From assembly GCA_964625775.1 (NCBI GenBank), contig CAZVEH010000042.1, positions 1-19,127 of the forward strand: DNA of 19,127 nucleotides. The letters are read 5' to 3'. The notes below the pieces were generated by a model. It did not search any database. It was not told the DNA's origin and was given only the letters and a program-made list of their open reading frames with translations. The translations under genes and the position numbers were made by a program. This document shows, piece by piece, positions 5,418 through 13,701 of this stretch (positions within the stretch are counted from its first letter, which is position 1; every line of letters begins with the position of its first letter). The DNA comes from GCA-2786165 sp964625775 (GTDB lineage Bacteria; Pseudomonadota; Gammaproteobacteria; Legionellales; Legionellaceae).

Positions 5418-7724
5418 TTAAAACCCTGTGGAAGCAGAAAACTGGAAGTATTGTACTTGATCCGTCGGCTGTTTATTGAGTGGTGCCGCAACGCTAAATG
5501 CCAAAGGCCCCATGGGCGAACGCCATTCAAGTGAAAGACCACCCGAAAATCTTATCGGGCCCCCAAGAATACCCGTTAGATTTTCGGGAATACGATCAGC
5601 AAACACATTTCCGCCATCAACAAATAACGTAGTGCGAATCGTTTCTCGACTGAAAGGATAGGGCAATACAATCCCTGCTGAGCCGTTGATTAATAAATTC
5701 CCCCCCAGAGAACGGCCGGTGCTATCCTTAGGTCCCAAGGAGTAGTTGTCATACCCGCGTACTTGGCCTGGTTGCGCAATACCACCGGCAAAGTAGTTTT
5801 CATAAAAGGGCAAGCCATCGGCATTGTACGTATTTCCATACCCGATATTTCCTAACAAACTGAATAGCAACCCTTTTGTGAGAGGATAGTACATATGTGC
5901 TTGGTAAGATGCTTTGTAGTAATTCAATGAATTCGTCGATGCAGGTAAAGCAAACAATGCAGCGGCTTGTTGGTTCACCCCTCTGGTAGGATAGGGCATG
6001 CGATCGTAGGTGTTACGACTCCAACCACCTGTTAAGCGGAATTGATTAAATTGTTTGCCATGTAAATCAACAAAATTTTGGATTTGCTGCACCATACCTG
6101 GAGAGCGAATATCCAACCCTTGATATCCATAGCCAAACTGAGTGCTACTGGCATCACTCAAACGTACAGAATAAATCACATCACCGCCATAGCGATCGGA
6201 GTTATACATACTCACATCCAAGTGCTTGGGATCCACTTTTTGGAAATAAGCATTCATACCCCGGCCTATACCCGTCTGGGTATAAAATGGATTGTAATAA
6301 TTGAATGAATAGTTTTGCCCCCACCAGCTTGCGTCAAACCCAAAGCCCACAGTTCGGCCTGTGCCCATAAAATTATATTGATTGAACGACGCATTCACCT
6401 GCGGTCCTGTAGAACCATACCCTATGGATGCGCTGGCTTCGGCAGACGGTGCCTCTGCCACCTGTACATCCATGTCCACTTGATTATTGGCACCAGGAAT
6501 CGGTGTGGTTTTGATGTCAATTTCTTTCAAATACGACAGCAATCGCAATTGCCGTTCGGATTCTTTGATATTGTGTAACGACAGCAAGGACCCTTCTGTT
6601 TGCCGAATGATATTACGCAATAAATCGTCTGATGTTTTGGTATTACCATGGAAATTAATCCGCCGCACATAGACATGCCTGCCAGGATCAATGACAAAGC
6701 GAATCAATACTGTTTTCTTCTTTTCATCCACACGTGGCTCAGCATTCACAGCAGGAAAACCGTAACCAATATCCCCTAAGGCCAAACTGATGCTAGAAAT
6801 GGTTTCGGTGACTTTCTTACGTGAAAACACTTCTCCTTCTTTGACCTGGACCAAAGGCTGCAGTTTTTCTTTGGACAAAATAGGCTTACCCAGCAGTTCA
6901 TAACCGGAAAAATGGTACTGGGGACCTTCTTCCACATGAATATTGATAAACACATCTTTACGATCAGGAGCGAGCAACACTTGAGACGACACGATTCTAA
7001 ACTTCAAATACCCGTGATCTAGATAAAATGAGCGCAGAGATTCTAAAGAAGCATCCATTGACGCTTTAGAATACTGGTCTTTTTTACTGAAATAGGTTAA
7101 CAAATTACTGTTGGTCAACGACATTTGTGATAACAACTCAGGCGTTGTAAAATCATGATTACCGATGATTTTGATATCTTTGATGCGAGACACCCGCCCT
7201 TCGGAAATGGTCACATTAATCGCAACGCGATTTTCAGTCAATGGAGTAACTTTAGAGGTAATCTGCGCATTATATTTACCTCGCGCATTGTAGGCCTGCT
7301 TCAAATTCTTCTTGAGTAACTCCAGTGAAGAACGCTGATACACCAATCCTTTGACCAATCCAATTTCTTTGAGCAATTCTTTCATTTTATCGCTAGGAAT
7401 TTCTTTATTGCCGACCACGGTGACTGAGCCAATGGTAGAACGTTCAATCACTTGAACAATCAGAACTGAGCCTTGTCGTTCTAATACCACCGACTGAAAA
7501 AAGCCAGTTTCGTATAAAGCGCGGATAATGCGAGGCGTAGAATCTGCATCAACTTCTTCCCCTACTTGTACAGGCAGATAATTTAATACAGTACCCACGC
7601 TCACGCGTTTCAGACCAGTCACTTTGATGTCTCGCACCACAAACCCTTGGTCTGCCGAGACATCTGAAAACCAAGTACTAGCGCAGCATGCAACCAACAC
7701 TAGGCTTTTACGGATATTTTTCAT
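5418..7724 (-). CDS. bamA: Outer membrane protein assembly factor BamA
   Basis: BamA is the essential core of the BAM complex that folds beta-barrel proteins into the outer membrane. The protein (768 residues) has a signal peptide cleaved near residue 24 (DVSA/DQG) and five POTRA domains at roughly 28-96, 97-177, 180-268, 270-348 and 351-424. A 16-stranded barrel follows from about 430 to the end. The loop-6 motif reads VRGY (655-658) where E. coli has VRGF. The protein ends in phenylalanine, as BAM substrates do. The ATG at 7724 has only a weak ribosome site (AAGAA). The gene lies between rseP and skp, as in most gammaproteobacteria, after a 155-bp gap that may hold its own promoter. Confidence 0.97.
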   Translation of the reverse strand: MKNIRKSLVLVACCASTWFSDVSADQGFVVRDIKVTGLKRVSVGTVLNYLPVQVGEEVDADSTPRIIRALYETGFFQSVVLERQGSVLIVQVIERSTIGSVTVVGNKEIPSDKMKELLKEIGLVKGLVYQRSSLELLKKNLKQAYNARGKYNAQITSKVTPLTENRVAINVTISEGRVSRIKDIKIIGNHDFTTPELLSQMSLTNSNLLTYFSKKDQYSKASMDASLESLRSFYLDHGYLKFRIVSSQVLLAPDRKDVFINIHVEEGPQYHFSGYELLGKPILSKEKLQPLVQVKEGEVFSRKKVTETISSISLALGDIGYGFPAVNAEPRVDEKKKTVLIRFVIDPGRHVYVRRINFHGNTKTSDDLLRNIIRQTEGSLLSLHNIKESERQLRLLSYLKEIDIKTTPIPGANNQVDMDVQVAEAPSAEASASIGYGSTGPQVNASFNQYNFMGTGRTVGFGFDASWWGQNYSFNYYNPFYTQTGIGRGMNAYFQKVDPKHLDVSMYNSDRYGGDVIYSVRLSDASSTQFGYGYQGLDIRSPGMVQQIQNFVDLHGKQFNQFRLTGGWSRNTYDRMPYPTRGVNQQAAALFALPASTNSLNYYKASYQAHMYYPLTKGLLFSLLGNIGYGNTYNADGLPFYENYFAGGIAQPGQVRGYDNYSLGPKDSTGRSLGGNLLINGSAGIVLPYPFSRETIRTTLFVDGGNVFADRIPENLTGILGGPIRFSGGLSLEWRSPMGPLAFSVAAPLNKQPTDQVQYFQFSASTGF

Positions 7725-7819
7725 AATTTATTCTTAATCCCGTACAACGAGCACATTTTTGACGCGACCCTATCATGAGTTACAGTCATCAATCAAGCCC
7801 AAAAAATTTCTTTTCTGAC

Positions 7820-7847
7820 ATTTTTATTCTTTCAACTAAAGCGTCAA
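7820..7847 (-). promoter_or_regulatory. Weak candidate promoter upstream of bamA
   Basis: In the 155-bp rseP-bamA gap the minus strand has TTGACG (7847-7842, 5/6) and AAAAAT (7825-7820, 4/6) spaced 16 bp apart. Transcription would begin near 7813, about 90 nt before the bamA ATG. A sigma-E promoter (GGAACTT...TCTGA), common before bamA in enterics, is not evident. Confidence 0.25.
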
Positions 7848-7879
7848 GATACTATCAATGCCCACCAACCCAATGACTG

Positions 7880-9217
7880 TTACGCCAGGTCGTTGACCAA
7901 AGCAATCACCGTTAAAACCAAGATAAATCCCATCCCCACAAACGTACCTTTTGCTTTAAATTCTGCAGTGAGTGGACGTCGGATGATAAGTTCTATCAAG
8001 TAATACATCAAATGCCCACCATCTAACATGGGAATTGGAAGTAAATTCAAAACACCAAGACTGATGCTTAATAATGCAATAAAAAACAAATAGTACACTA
8101 GGCCGATATGCGCTGATGCGCCGGCAGCTTTGGCAATTCCCACAGGACCGCTGACATGATCTAGAGATAAATGACCTATAAGCGTGCGGCCAATCAGAAC
8201 AACAGTCATAGAGGTTAAAGACAGGGTTTGGTGAAATGCCCCAGCAACAGCGTCTATCGGGCCACTGCGCTCCAGTCTTAACCAGTCAGGTGGAATCTCA
8301 GGTACTCTGGCACCAATCCCCAAAAAACCCGCTTGGCTTTTATTTGTTTTTTGCAAATGTGCAAGCAACGTCAGCTTTTTTCCCTGGCGCAAGATATCTA
8401 TCGAAATGGTTTGATCCGGTCTTGATGTGACATAATCCACCACATTTAACCCATCTGCAATTGCATGCTGATCTACGGCGATGATTTCATCACCAGGGTA
8501 CAAGCCTGCCTTTTGCGCAGGCGAGTCAGCAACCACCTTATCAAGCACTAGGGGCATCTTAGGAAACAAAGGGATGATGCCTAAACTTTCCAAAAGATCG
8601 GAATGATGCGGACCAAGTGTCCAGTGTTGCAAGGATAACTGACGAGTGATGATTGTATTATCTTTGAGCGATTTCAATGTGATGGGAACCTCACGCGCAG
8701 ATCCCAGTAAAGGCATCAGTGTATAATGTACATCACGCCAATTGTTGATTTTTTTACCATCCAACGCAATAACTTCTTGCCCCTTACCTAATTGCGCATA
8801 GGCAGCAACACTGCCCTCCTTGACGTCATCAATCCTCGGTGCAAATGATTTGATCCCGATCACAGCAACCAACCATAGCAACAGAAAAGCAAACAAAAAA
8901 TTAAACAAAGGGCCAGCAAGCACAATCGCAATGCGAGCGATCATGGGTTGATGATTCAAAGTTTTATGGGACTCGCCTGGGGGCACTGGACTTTCGTTAT
9001 CATCTAACAATTTAACGTACCCGCCAAAAGGTAATAGTGACCATGCATATTCTGTGCCCCGAGCATCATGCCATACCGCCAAAACTTTTCCAAAACCAAA
9101 TGAACAGCGCAACACTTTGACGCCACACCATCGCGCCACAAAAAAATGACCCGATTCATGAACCAGAATTAATACCATCAGCGTAATCATAAAATACAGC
9201 AGAGATAGCAGCATCAT
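7880..9217 (-). CDS. rseP: Intramembrane zinc metalloprotease RseP (site-2 protease)
   Basis: RseP cuts membrane-embedded substrates such as the anti-sigma factor RseA during envelope stress, and remnant signal peptides. The 445-residue protein shows the zinc motif HESGH (residues 20-24) within the first transmembrane helix. FGGYVKL follows at 64-70, then AGPLFNF (101-107) in a membrane helix. Two periplasmic PDZ domains follow (about 125-200 and 220-295). The third zinc ligand is in LDG at 398-400 (Asp399; E. coli Asp402), and a last transmembrane helix completes the site. The ATG at 9217 overlaps the cdsA stop codon, so the two are translationally coupled. An ATG directly after it (9214) is an alternative start. 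The order cdsA-rseP-bamA is the standard one. No rseA or rpoE lies in the window. Confidence 0.97.
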   Translation of the reverse strand: MMLLSLLYFMITLMVLILVHESGHFFVARWCGVKVLRCSFGFGKVLAVWHDARGTEYAWSLLPFGGYVKLLDDNESPVPPGESHKTLNHQPMIARIAIVLAGPLFNFLFAFLLLWLVAVIGIKSFAPRIDDVKEGSVAAYAQLGKGQEVIALDGKKINNWRDVHYTLMPLLGSAREVPITLKSLKDNTIITRQLSLQHWTLGPHHSDLLESLGIIPLFPKMPLVLDKVVADSPAQKAGLYPGDEIIAVDQHAIADGLNVVDYVTSRPDQTISIDILRQGKKLTLLAHLQKTNKSQAGFLGIGARVPEIPPDWLRLERSGPIDAVAGAFHQTLSLTSMTVVLIGRTLIGHLSLDHVSGPVGIAKAAGASAHIGLVYYLFFIALLSISLGVLNLLPIPMLDGGHLMYYLIELIIRRPLTAEFKAKGTFVGMGFILVLTVIALVNDLA

Positions 9218-10008
9218 GAATAACTCTGATAAAAATAATAAAAGAAAGGTGCAACCGCTAACAAGCTATCTAAACGATCCAAAATACCGCCATGACCAGG
9301 TAAAATACGTCCCGTATCTTTCACCTGACAACGCCGTTTTAACATGCTGATCCATAAATCACCGAGCATCGCAACCAAGATCACAACACACGCTTTCAAG
9401 GTCCAAAAGACCAAAGAACTTGGCTGAAAATACCAGGCACCCAAAACCGCAATCAACAACGCACACACCAGACCACCAAGCATGCCTTCTCTTGTTTTTC
9501 CCGGACTCACATTCGGAATCAAGCGATGCTTCCCCCAGCCTTTGCCCACCAGATAAGCGCCGATGTCGGTTGCCCATACCAAGCACAGTAGATACACCAA
9601 CAAATCACGGCCTTGCGTTTGATGAAACAACGCCCATAAACTAAGTACAAATAGGGCCAAAAGAAACCACGCCAAAACAGCCACTAACCACGTGCGCCCC
9701 CAATAAACTGAGGATTTGGGGTATGTCCACAACGCGATAGAAATTTGGATCCATAGCGCACTGGTGATGAGAATCATCCAAGCTTCGTGGAAGACCCCAT
9801 ACAATCCCCAAACCACCATTGCCAAGAAAACAAGAAACAAAACCTTAAGTCTCACAGGTTGCAAAGGGATCAAGGACGTCCACTCCCATGCCATTGCTCC
9901 GGTTAGAACACCTAATACGCCCATCAACACTGGGTCATTAGCATAATAGATGCAACACAATACCAAAGGGATCAACAATGCAGCCGTCCAAAATCTCTGT
10001 TTAAACAT
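9214..10008 (-). CDS. cdsA: Phosphatidate cytidylyltransferase (CDP-diglyceride synthase)
   Basis: CdsA joins CTP and phosphatidic acid to CDP-diacylglycerol, the precursor of all phospholipids, in the inner membrane. The family signature (S-x-L-K-R-x4-K-D-x-G-x2-L-P-x-H-G-G-x-x-D-R-x-D) is complete at residues 221-247. A second conserved block, ATDIGAYLVGKGWGKH, lies at about 146-161. Several hydrophobic helices fill the N-terminal half. The ATG at 10008 (264 residues) is preferred because GGAAGAG lies 8 nt upstream and it gives the family's usual N-terminus; the longer frame to 10065 would be buried in uppS. It overlaps uppS by 8 bp and rseP by 4 bp. Confidence 0.96.
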   Translation of the reverse strand: MFKQRFWTAALLIPLVLCCIYYANDPVLMGVLGVLTGAMAWEWTSLIPLQPVRLKVLFLVFLAMVVWGLYGVFHEAWMILITSALWIQISIALWTYPKSSVYWGRTWLVAVLAWFLLALFVLSLWALFHQTQGRDLLVYLLCLVWATDIGAYLVGKGWGKHRLIPNVSPGKTREGMLGGLVCALLIAVLGAWYFQPSSLVFWTLKACVVILVAMLGDLWISMLKRRCQVKDTGRILPGHGGILDRLDSLLAVAPFFYYFYQSYS

Positions 10009-10735
10009 GTTTTTGCTCTTCCAATTGTTGAGATGTTTTTCCATACCGACGCTCGCGCTCAGCAAAACAATCTAGTGCGCGGGTGAATTCTTCTGTGGTG
10101 AAATCAGGCCAACACATATCCGTAAAATATAATTCGGTATAGGCCAGCTGCCATAGGAAAAAGTTACTGATCCGCTGCTCCCCACTTGTGCGAATAAACA
10201 AATCTGGCTCAGGTAAATCGCGAGTGTTTAAATAGGTCGCAAATAGGGTCTCTGTGATCTCTTGCACAGCAACAGCTTCATCCAGCACATCCTGCGTTAT
10301 TTTTTTTACGGCTTCGATGATGTCCCATTTGCCACCATAATTAAACACGACATTCAAAATCAACCGTTGATTATGCATCGTATAGGATTCAGCACTGTCT
10401 ATGGCTTTTTGCAAGGGCTCCGACAATTCAGAACGGCCACCCGTAAACATCAGACGCACACCCATTTGGTGTAGTTCTTCTAATTCGATATTTAAAACCG
10501 ATAACAATAGTTGCATCAAAAAATCAACTTCAGAAGCAGGTCGTGCCCAATTATCCCGTCCAAACGCCCAAACACTGAGCACAGGGATATGTTTATCCAC
10601 GCAAACGCTTACAATACGCTTCACTACGTCGACGCCCGCGCGATGCCCTTCACTGCGTGACAGACCCTGTTGTTCTGCCCAACGACCGTTACCGTCCATA
10701 ATAATGGCAACATGTTGCGGTATTTTTTGATTCAA
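10001..10735 (-). CDS. uppS: Undecaprenyl diphosphate synthase (cis-prenyltransferase)
   Basis: UppS extends farnesyl diphosphate with eight isopentenyl units to make the C55 lipid carrier used for peptidoglycan and O-antigen. The 244-residue protein opens with HVAIIMDGNGRWA, in which Asp14 is the catalytic, magnesium-binding residue (E. coli Asp26), followed by GHRAG. The C-terminal signature DLFIRTSGEQRISNFFLWQ provides the diphosphate-binding arginines. The start is a TTG at 10735: GGAAG lies 7 nt upstream, no ATG or GTG is available in frame before the conserved motif, and the nearby upstream ATG is quickly stopped. It is the first gene of the minus-strand cluster. The usual upstream neighbours frr and dxr are replaced by divergent gpmI. 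Confidence 0.96.
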   Translation of the reverse strand: MNQKIPQHVAIIMDGNGRWAEQQGLSRSEGHRAGVDVVKRIVSVCVDKHIPVLSVWAFGRDNWARPASEVDFLMQLLLSVLNIELEELHQMGVRLMFTGGRSELSEPLQKAIDSAESYTMHNQRLILNVVFNYGGKWDIIEAVKKITQDVLDEAVAVQEITETLFATYLNTRDLPEPDLFIRTSGEQRISNFFLWQLAYTELYFTDMCWPDFTTEEFTRALDCFAERERRYGKTSQQLEEQKHV

Positions 10736-10763
10736 ACTACTTCTTCCATCAGCAAAAATGGCC

Positions 10764-10769
10764 TATAGT
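10764..10769 (+). promoter_or_regulatory. Possible -10 box for gpmI in the 68-bp divergent region
   Basis: TATAGT is a 5/6 match to the -10 consensus and would place transcription start near 10776, 28 nt before the gpmI ATG. The -35 side is poor (TTCTTC at about the right distance). The short space between uppS and gpmI must also hold the start of the minus-strand cluster. I found no good matching pair for that direction. Confidence 0.25.
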
Positions 10770-10803
10770 CTAACCTCTTTGTGAAAAAAAATTAAGTGAA
10801 ATT

Positions 10804-12336
10804 ATGTCAGAACTCAAGGCGGTTGTTTTAATCATCCTAGATGGATGGGGTTACCGCGAAAATCCATCTCATAACGCAATCGCAGCAGCCCATATTCCCC
10901 AATGGCATCACTGGTGGCAAACCTGTCCGCATCTTCTGCTAGAGGCTTCAGGTACCCATGTGGGTCTACCAGAGGGACAAATGGGTAACTCAGAAGTGGG
11001 GCACATGCATATTGGTGCCGGCCGTCAAATACTCCAGGACTTTACCTTCATCAATACAGCCATTGACAGGGGAAACTTCGCCAAAAATCCAGTTTTGTTG
11101 CAGATGATCCAAGATGCCAAACACAGCAAAAAAGCTATTCATGTCATGGGATTGTTTTCCTCCGGTGGTGTCCACAGCCATCAAGCACATTTGTTTGCCT
11201 TTTTAGAACTCTGCGCCCAACAAGAGTATTCAGAGGTGAATTTACATCTTTTTTTAGATGGGCGAGATACCCCTCCGCAACACATCAAAGACAGCCTATG
11301 TCTATTACAAACCCTCCTCCAAGACTATCCGATAGCCAAAATTTGCTCTTTAAGCGGCCGCTATTGGGCCATGGATCGCGATAAACGTTGGCTACGAATC
11401 GAACCGGTTTATACCCTACTGACCACAGGCCAAAGTGACCACCACTTTGCAACAGCAGAAGCAGCCATTGATGCTTTTTATGCCCAAAACATCAATGACG
11501 AATTTTTCCCACCCACACGCATCGGCGCAGCAACACCTATCACAGATGGTGATGCGGTATTTTATTTTAATTTTCGTGCAGATCGCGCCAAACAATTGAC
11601 CCAAGCGTTTGTTGATCCTGACTTTCATAAATTCCAACGTCAAGCCATGCCGAGATTGGCCCATTTTGTGTCTATGACCGTATACGATACTCATTTACCC
11701 ACCGAACCCGTGTTCACGCAACGTCATTTGCAGCACACCTTAGGAGAAACCATTGCTCTTAACGGCTTGCGCCAACTGCGTATTGCAGAAACAGAAAAAT
11801 ATGCGCACGTGACGTTCTTTTTTAATGGAGGAGATGATCGTACATTTGATCAAGAAGATCGGGTCCTTATCCCCTCGCCTCAAGTCGCCACTTATGATTT
11901 ACAACCTGAAATGAGCGCACCCCAGCTTACCGCAACACTAGTGAAAGCCATTGAGTCACAACAATACGATGTGATCATTTGCAATTATGCCAATGCCGAT
12001 ATGGTAGGACATTCCGGTGATTTCAAGGCTACCGTAAAAGCCATAGAAGCTATCGATAGCGCGCTACAAACGATTGGCGCTGCCTTGCAAAAAGTAAACG
12101 GTCATCTGCTGATCACAGCAGACCATGGAAATGCTGAATGTTTATTCGACGAACAAACTCATCAACCTCATACGGCACACACTTGCGAACCCGTGCCTTT
12201 GTTGTATGTAGGCGACCAGCAACGTCAATTTCAGCAAGGCCCGGCTAGCTTGGTTGATATTGCACCCACCGTTTTAGCACTCTTAAACATTCAACCACCA
12301 AAAGAAATGACAGGTCGTATACTATGGGAAGAATAA
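10804..12336 (+). CDS. gpmI: 2,3-bisphosphoglycerate-independent phosphoglycerate mutase
   Basis: This enzyme interconverts 3- and 2-phosphoglycerate in glycolysis and gluconeogenesis with two manganese ions. The 510-residue length is standard. The metal ligand Asp13 lies in ILDGWGYRE, and the serine nucleophile is Ser63 in MGNSEVGH. Substrate-binding blocks include DGRDTPP (152-158) and FNFRADRAKQL (255-265). Second metal-site motifs are NYANADMVGHSG (394-405, Asp399 and His403), TADHGNAE (438-445) and His459. The ATG at 10804 lacks a strong Shine-Dalgarno. It overlaps the following envC-like gene by 13 bp; gpmI next to an EnvC-type gene and a ctpA gene is a common gammaproteobacterial arrangement. 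Confidence 0.97.
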   Translation: MSELKAVVLIILDGWGYRENPSHNAIAAAHIPQWHHWWQTCPHLLLEASGTHVGLPEGQMGNSEVGHMHIGAGRQILQDFTFINTAIDRGNFAKNPVLLQMIQDAKHSKKAIHVMGLFSSGGVHSHQAHLFAFLELCAQQEYSEVNLHLFLDGRDTPPQHIKDSLCLLQTLLQDYPIAKICSLSGRYWAMDRDKRWLRIEPVYTLLTTGQSDHHFATAEAAIDAFYAQNINDEFFPPTRIGAATPITDGDAVFYFNFRADRAKQLTQAFVDPDFHKFQRQAMPRLAHFVSMTVYDTHLPTEPVFTQRHLQHTLGETIALNGLRQLRIAETEKYAHVTFFFNGGDDRTFDQEDRVLIPSPQVATYDLQPEMSAPQLTATLVKAIESQQYDVIICNYANADMVGHSGDFKATVKAIEAIDSALQTIGAALQKVNGHLLITADHGNAECLFDEQTHQPHTAHTCEPVPLLYVGDQQRQFQQGPASLVDIAPTVLALLNIQPPKEMTGRILWEE

Positions 12337-13472
12337 CACACACCACCACATCCTCCGTTTTGCGTTTTAGTTTTGCACTGGCGTCCCTACTGGCCTATGG
12401 TGTCAGTCAAGGGCGTACTGTCACTGAAACCCAACAATCCATTCATCAACTGGATCGCAAAATCAAAGTCTTACAGACACATTTATCACACACCCATGAC
12501 CGACAAGATCAGTTACGCAAAGAACTCATCGGAACGGAACGGTTGATCAAGGAAAACACAACAAAATTAACCCTCATCCAACAACAACTTCCGCTAAAAA
12601 AAATGGACATTGTACGTCTGGAACAGGAAATTACCGACCTCAATCAGGAGTTGGCTCGTCTACAACAAGCACTATCGCTACAAATCACTGCCCGTTACAA
12701 GCGTCCTGCCAACCAACCTCTGGGATGGGTTTTGAACCACGAACAACGCGCCAATGCTGATAAACTGTTGGCGTATTATCAATATGTGATCCGCGCCAGC
12801 GCCCACACTTTGGATGATCTCAAACACACTCAAACCAGCTTAAGTGCCCAACAGGAGCATTTACAACAGGAATTAAAATCGCTCAGTGATATGCAATCAC
12901 AATGGCAAATCCAGCAACAACAGCTCCAACACCATCAACAACAGCACAAAGCCTTGTTATTTGCTTTGAGCCATCACATTGAAACCGAAGAAAAAACATT
13001 AACCACGTATCAACGCAATCGCGACAATCTATCACGCATTTTGCATACCCTTAACCAACAATCAGTGATTCAAACGCGTCATTCCATGACAAAAATGAAA
13101 AGCAAATTACCCTTGCCCGTTATCGTTGAAGCGGATCATATTCAAAAACTAAATCAAGGCATTATGTTATATGGTACCGAAGGCAGTCCTGTGCATGCCG
13201 TATATCCCGGAAAAGTCGTCTTTTGTGAGTGGCTGAATGGTTACGGATTATTGATGATCATCGATCATGGCTGGGGCCTAATGACGCTGTATGCCAACAA
13301 TAATACTGTGAGCAAACACAAAGGGGATACCGTCGTTCAGGGCGAAAAAATTGCAACAGTCGGACACGGCGGCGTCTCCAAGCAAACAGGATTGTATTTT
13401 GAAGTCAGAAAACAAGGCAAGGCGATCTCTCCTATGGATTGGTTGAGCAAAGTTCGTGTTGCAAAAACGTGA
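12324..13472 (+). CDS. envC: Murein hydrolase activator EnvC (degenerate LytM/M23 domain)
   Basis: EnvC-type proteins sit in the periplasm under FtsEX control and switch on cell-division amidases. This 382-residue protein has an N-terminal signal sequence (hydrophobic LRFSFALASLLAYGV), a long Gln-rich coiled coil (about 32-245) and a C-terminal LytM domain (262-378). In catalytically active M23 peptidases the end motif is HxH; here it is GLYFEVR (356-362), as in E. coli EnvC (SLYFEIR). The protein is therefore expected to activate amidases rather than cut peptidoglycan. The ATG at 12324 lies within the gpmI 3' end (13-bp overlap), which implies co-transcription. ftsEX and amidase genes are not in the window. 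Confidence 0.93.
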   Translation: MGRITHTTTSSVLRFSFALASLLAYGVSQGRTVTETQQSIHQLDRKIKVLQTHLSHTHDRQDQLRKELIGTERLIKENTTKLTLIQQQLPLKKMDIVRLEQEITDLNQELARLQQALSLQITARYKRPANQPLGWVLNHEQRANADKLLAYYQYVIRASAHTLDDLKHTQTSLSAQQEHLQQELKSLSDMQSQWQIQQQQLQHHQQQHKALLFALSHHIETEEKTLTTYQRNRDNLSRILHTLNQQSVIQTRHSMTKMKSKLPLPVIVEADHIQKLNQGIMLYGTEGSPVHAVYPGKVVFCEWLNGYGLLMIIDHGWGLMTLYANNNTVSKHKGDTVVQGEKIATVGHGGVSKQTGLYFEVRKQGKAISPMDWLSKVRVAKT

Positions 13473-13499
13473 CCGAATGATTCACAATAAAACCTAATT

Positions 13500-13605
13500 G
13501 CTCACCTTACCAGAACCGTTCGGCCTGAGGAAGATGCGAAACATCCGTCTCGAAAGCACCTTTCTAGACGCCGCATCAGCGGCTCCTCAGGAAGAACGGC
13601 TGAGC
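13500..13605. repeat. Dispersed palindromic repeat, copy B
   Basis: It begins GCTCACC and runs into AGAACCGTTCGGCCTGAGG, identical to copy A over this block. A small stem GATG...CATC and a hairpin GCCGC-ATCA-GCGGC follow, and the right arm is CCTCAGGAAGAACGG. The main arms pair at 13 of 15 positions. The copy lies just past the envC stop and before the ctpA promoter, the only feature in that part of the 229-bp gap. Confidence 0.8.
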
Positions 13606-13650
13606 TGAGATCATGGTTTTTTATAAGTCCTGATTCATTCTGACGGTAAG

Positions 13651-13679
13651 TTCAAAAGATTGAGCTATACTGAAATAAT
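13651..13679 (+). promoter_or_regulatory. Candidate sigma-70 promoter of ctpA
   Basis: TTCAAA (13651-13656, 4/6) and AATAAT (13674-13679, 5/6) are 17 bp apart, placing transcription start near 13686, just before the AAGGAG ribosome site (13691-13696). A TATACT at 13666-13671 is an alternative -10 box without a good -35. The position right after repeat copy B suggests that ctpA is transcribed separately from gpmI-envC. Confidence 0.45.
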
Positions 13680-13701
13680 ATCAGTGTTTCAAGGAGTGAT
13701 T

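Noticed and set aside
7680..7724. Lipobox-like LVAC in the BamA signal peptide
   Set aside because: BamA is an integral outer-membrane barrel, and a signal peptidase I site (VSA before DQG) fits better.
10009..10065. N-terminal extension of CdsA by 19 residues into uppS
   Set aside because: ATG 10008 has GGAAGAG at ideal spacing and gives the usual hydrophobic start.
13500..13605. Repeat copies A-C as a CRISPR array
   Set aside because: The copies are kilobases apart, diverged and internally palindromic, with no regular spacers.
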